A stretch of 6,739 nt of DNA from Gammaproteobacteria bacterium. GTDB taxonomy: Bacteria; Pseudomonadota; Gammaproteobacteria; Pseudomonadales; Azotimanducaceae. Shown piece by piece: positions 5,493 to 6,739 of the stretch (position 1 is its first letter; each line of letters starts with the position of its first letter). The notes below the pieces were generated by a model, which was not told the DNA's origin, searched no databases, and was given only the letters and a program-made list of their open reading frames with translations. Location of the stretch: positions 1 through 6,739 of the forward strand of contig PASO01000053.1 of NCBI GenBank assembly GCA_002712135.1, read 5' to 3'. Both the position numbers and the translations under genes were made by a program.

Positions 5493-5663
5493 AGACATAG
5501 CATGTATCCGATGTTAGTCGATCGCTTCCGGCTTTTTGATAAGGAAAAATACTCTAACCCCTTGGGACTAAGGGGCAAAACACTCGATCTGTAGATCAAT
5601 GAAGTATCTGCAGAAGACATGCAGAAAATCTTCGTGCCAATCAAACAGCAGGTAACAGAGTAA
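5484..5663 (+). pseudogene. Protein-like fragment C with an in-frame TAG
   Basis: A frame open from 5484 reads MYPMLVDRFRLFDKEKYS from the ATG at 5502 and continues NPLGLRGKTLDL to a TAG at 5592-5594. The same frame resumes as INEVSAEDMQKIFVPIKQ and ends at a TAA at 5661-5663. Removing that one stop gives a continuous, well-balanced protein end. The frame just upstream (LEHPVDIACIRC, ending at 5515-5517) may be the same gene before a frameshift. This is the clearest sign of decay in the gap. The family is not recognised. Confidence 0.38.
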
Positions 5664-5678
5664 AACTGTTAGTCAGTT
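5664..5678 (-). terminator. Weak hairpin at the end of the transporter gene
   Basis: On the minus strand AACTG (5678-5674) and CAGTT (5668-5664) form a five-pair stem around ACTAA, overlapping the TAA stop at 5671-5669 and running into a short T stretch (5665-5662). The stem is short and AT-rich, so termination here would be weak. Confidence 0.25.
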
Positions 5679-6739
5679 AGCTGGCCCTGAAGCATATGCG
5701 GTTTTACCAGCAATCGCTCAAGAATCTCAAACAGAAGTTCTACACAGATCGCCAGACCAGCAGCTGGTAACGCGCCCTGCAAGATTAAATTCGTATCGTT
5801 AAGAGCAAGCCCCGTAACAATCGGTTCACCTAGGCCTCCTGCTCCAATAAACGCTGCCAGCGTCGCGGTACCAATACTGATGATCGCCGCAGTCTTGATT
5901 CCAGCCAGGATAGTAGGCAAGGCCATCGGTAAAAGCACATATCGTAACTGCTGAGATCGAGTTAATCCGATTGCCTCTGCGATACGTTTTAATAGCGGAT
6001 CGATCGTTACGAGAGCCGTGATCGTATTGCGTAAAATTGGCAGGATAGAGTAAAGAAACAGCGCTACAATCGCGGGTACTTCACCAATTCCGAATAGCGG
6101 AATCATCAGCGCTAACATTGCAATGGACGGTATTGTCTGCAACAGGCCGGCGATATAAACCGTTATTCGTGCAGCAACGTTAGCTCTGAAAACGATAATA
6201 CCTAGAGGTAGTCCGAGCAAACAACCGAGCAACAGCGCAATAAACGTCAACTTCAGATGCGTAATAGTATTGCCAAGTATTGAGGATATTACTTCTGCCT
6301 CTATCCGCGTTTCTCCTAGACCCTCCTCTGCGATAAACCTGCTAGCAACTTCCGCAAAACTCTCGCCGTAAATCACCGTTCTACTGTTGAGTTCACGCAT
6401 CCTCTCATCGTCGATTATCCCCTCCAGTCGTGAGATTACTGCAAGCACCTGATTGGGCAGAGCAGCGCGAACAAATGGTACTGCCAAATACTGGGGGAAG
6501 TACCCAAGATCATCATCTAGTACGGTAAGCCCATATCGCTCAAGATCACCATCCGTAGAATACGCATCGGTAATGTCAATCTTGCCTTGATCAATCGCCT
6601 GATACGCTAACCCATGCTCAATTCCAGTAGGCTTGCCCGACAAACCGTAGGTTTTTGCCAAACCAGGCCACCCATCTTCGCGATTAAGGAATTCAAGACT
6701 AAACGCCATCTTAAGATCAGGATGATTGGTAAGCTGCGA
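5669..6739 (-). CDS. Osmoprotectant ABC transporter: binding domain fused to permease (5' end outside the window)
   Basis: This inner-membrane protein would bind glycine betaine, choline or a like compatible solute and pass it through the membrane, powered by an ATPase not in this window. The frame is open to the window edge, so 356 C-terminal residues are present and the signal peptide and first lobe of the binding domain are missing. Numbering from the edge, residues 1-140 are the ProX/OpuC-type domain, with HPDLKMAFSLEF, DGWPGL, IEHGLAYQA and DAYSTDGDLERYGL. Residues about 160-340 are the permease: membrane segments near 162-184, 194-216, 221-241, 276-300 and 318-340, and the EAA loop (EAIGLT at 255-260, LLPMALP at 269-275) that docks the ATPase. 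The Met at 6709 is internal, not the start. Binding domain first and permease second is known in proteobacterial members; Gram-positive fusions often have the reverse order. The exact solute cannot be told. Confidence 0.9.
   Translation of the reverse strand, partial: SQLTNHPDLKMAFSLEFLNREDGWPGLAKTYGLSGKPTGIEHGLAYQAIDQGKIDITDAYSTDGDLERYGLTVLDDDLGYFPQYLAVPFVRAALPNQVLAVISRLEGIIDDERMRELNSRTVIYGESFAEVASRFIAEEGLGETRIEAEVISSILGNTITHLKLTFIALLLGCLLGLPLGIIVFRANVAARITVYIAGLLQTIPSIAMLALMIPLFGIGEVPAIVALFLYSILPILRNTITALVTIDPLLKRIAEAIGLTRSQQLRYVLLPMALPTILAGIKTAAIISIGTATLAAFIGAGGLGEPIVTGLALNDTNLILQGALPAAGLAICVELLFEILERLLVKPHMLQGQLTD

Larger units (their letters stand above)
5033..5668. other. 636-base gap without an intact gene
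   Basis: The gap between speD and the transporter gene holds no complete reading frame with a start, ribosome site and family resemblance on either strand. It contains the three broken plus-strand fragments listed separately, a ten-base inverted repeat (5170-5179 with 5248-5257), a six-pair CCCCTT/AAGGGG hairpin (5558-5575), and a perfect TTGACA at 5409-5414 with no fitting -10 box. No tRNA, insertion-sequence ends, CRISPR or riboswitch was seen. Confidence 0.55.

Noticed and set aside
5435..5644. A 69-codon minus-strand frame in the gap
   Set aside because: It is rich in Ser, Leu and Lys, has no ribosome site or family resemblance, and the plus strand over the same bases reads more like protein.
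1..6739. Insertion sequences, CRISPR arrays, tRNA or rRNA genes, toxin-antitoxin or defence systems
   Set aside because: No transposase, regularly spaced repeats, tRNA-like cloverleaf or defence-type gene was seen on reading both strands.

Overview
The window carries six protein-coding genes, one of them cut by the right edge, plus a long stretch of apparently decayed sequence. Gene style suggests a pseudomonad-type Gram-negative (Pseudomonadota): the MsrA resembles the E. coli type, the M18 aminopeptidase has the ApeB length, and there is a SAM-II-class riboswitch and a binding-protein/permease fusion for osmoprotectants. Base composition looks moderate, neither strongly AT- nor GC-rich. A free-living, possibly marine proteobacterium is an inference; nothing here fixes the genus.

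Layout. Bases 1-36 may hold the last codons of an upstream plus-strand gene. msrA (104-754, plus) follows, preceded by a good -10 box and Shine-Dalgarno. Convergent to it is a cystathionine gamma-synthase-family PLP enzyme (802-2019, minus). The space between 2020 and 2248 is the best part of the window. On the minus strand it holds a promoter, then a SAM-II-like aptamer that starts almost at the predicted transcript 5' end, then an intrinsic terminator, then the Shine-Dalgarno of the PLP enzyme. The last strand of the aptamer pseudoknot can instead pair with the first arm of the terminator, so the layout reads as a complete SAM-off transcription switch.

Divergent from it runs a tight plus-strand operon: M18 aminopeptidase (2249-3535), a BpsA-like branched-chain aminopropyltransferase (3532-4644, ATGA overlap), and a short prokaryotic SpeD (4637-5032, 8-base overlap). 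SpeD would make decarboxylated SAM and the BpsA-like enzyme would use it as aminopropyl donor. The SpeD has Asn where the characterised short enzymes have a catalytic His, so its activity is open. The BpsA-like protein has a C-terminal cysteine zinc module.

Bases 5033-5668 contain no intact gene. Protein-like reading frames on the plus strand are broken by stops and frame changes, which looks like one or more decayed genes. The right end (5669-6739, minus) is the 3' part of an osmoprotectant ABC transporter gene that fuses a ProX/OpuC-type binding domain to a permease domain.

Functionally, most genes turn around methionine and SAM: repair of oxidised methionine (MsrA), sulfur amino acid synthesis under SAM control (PLP enzyme), and SAM use for polyamines (SpeD plus BpsA-like).
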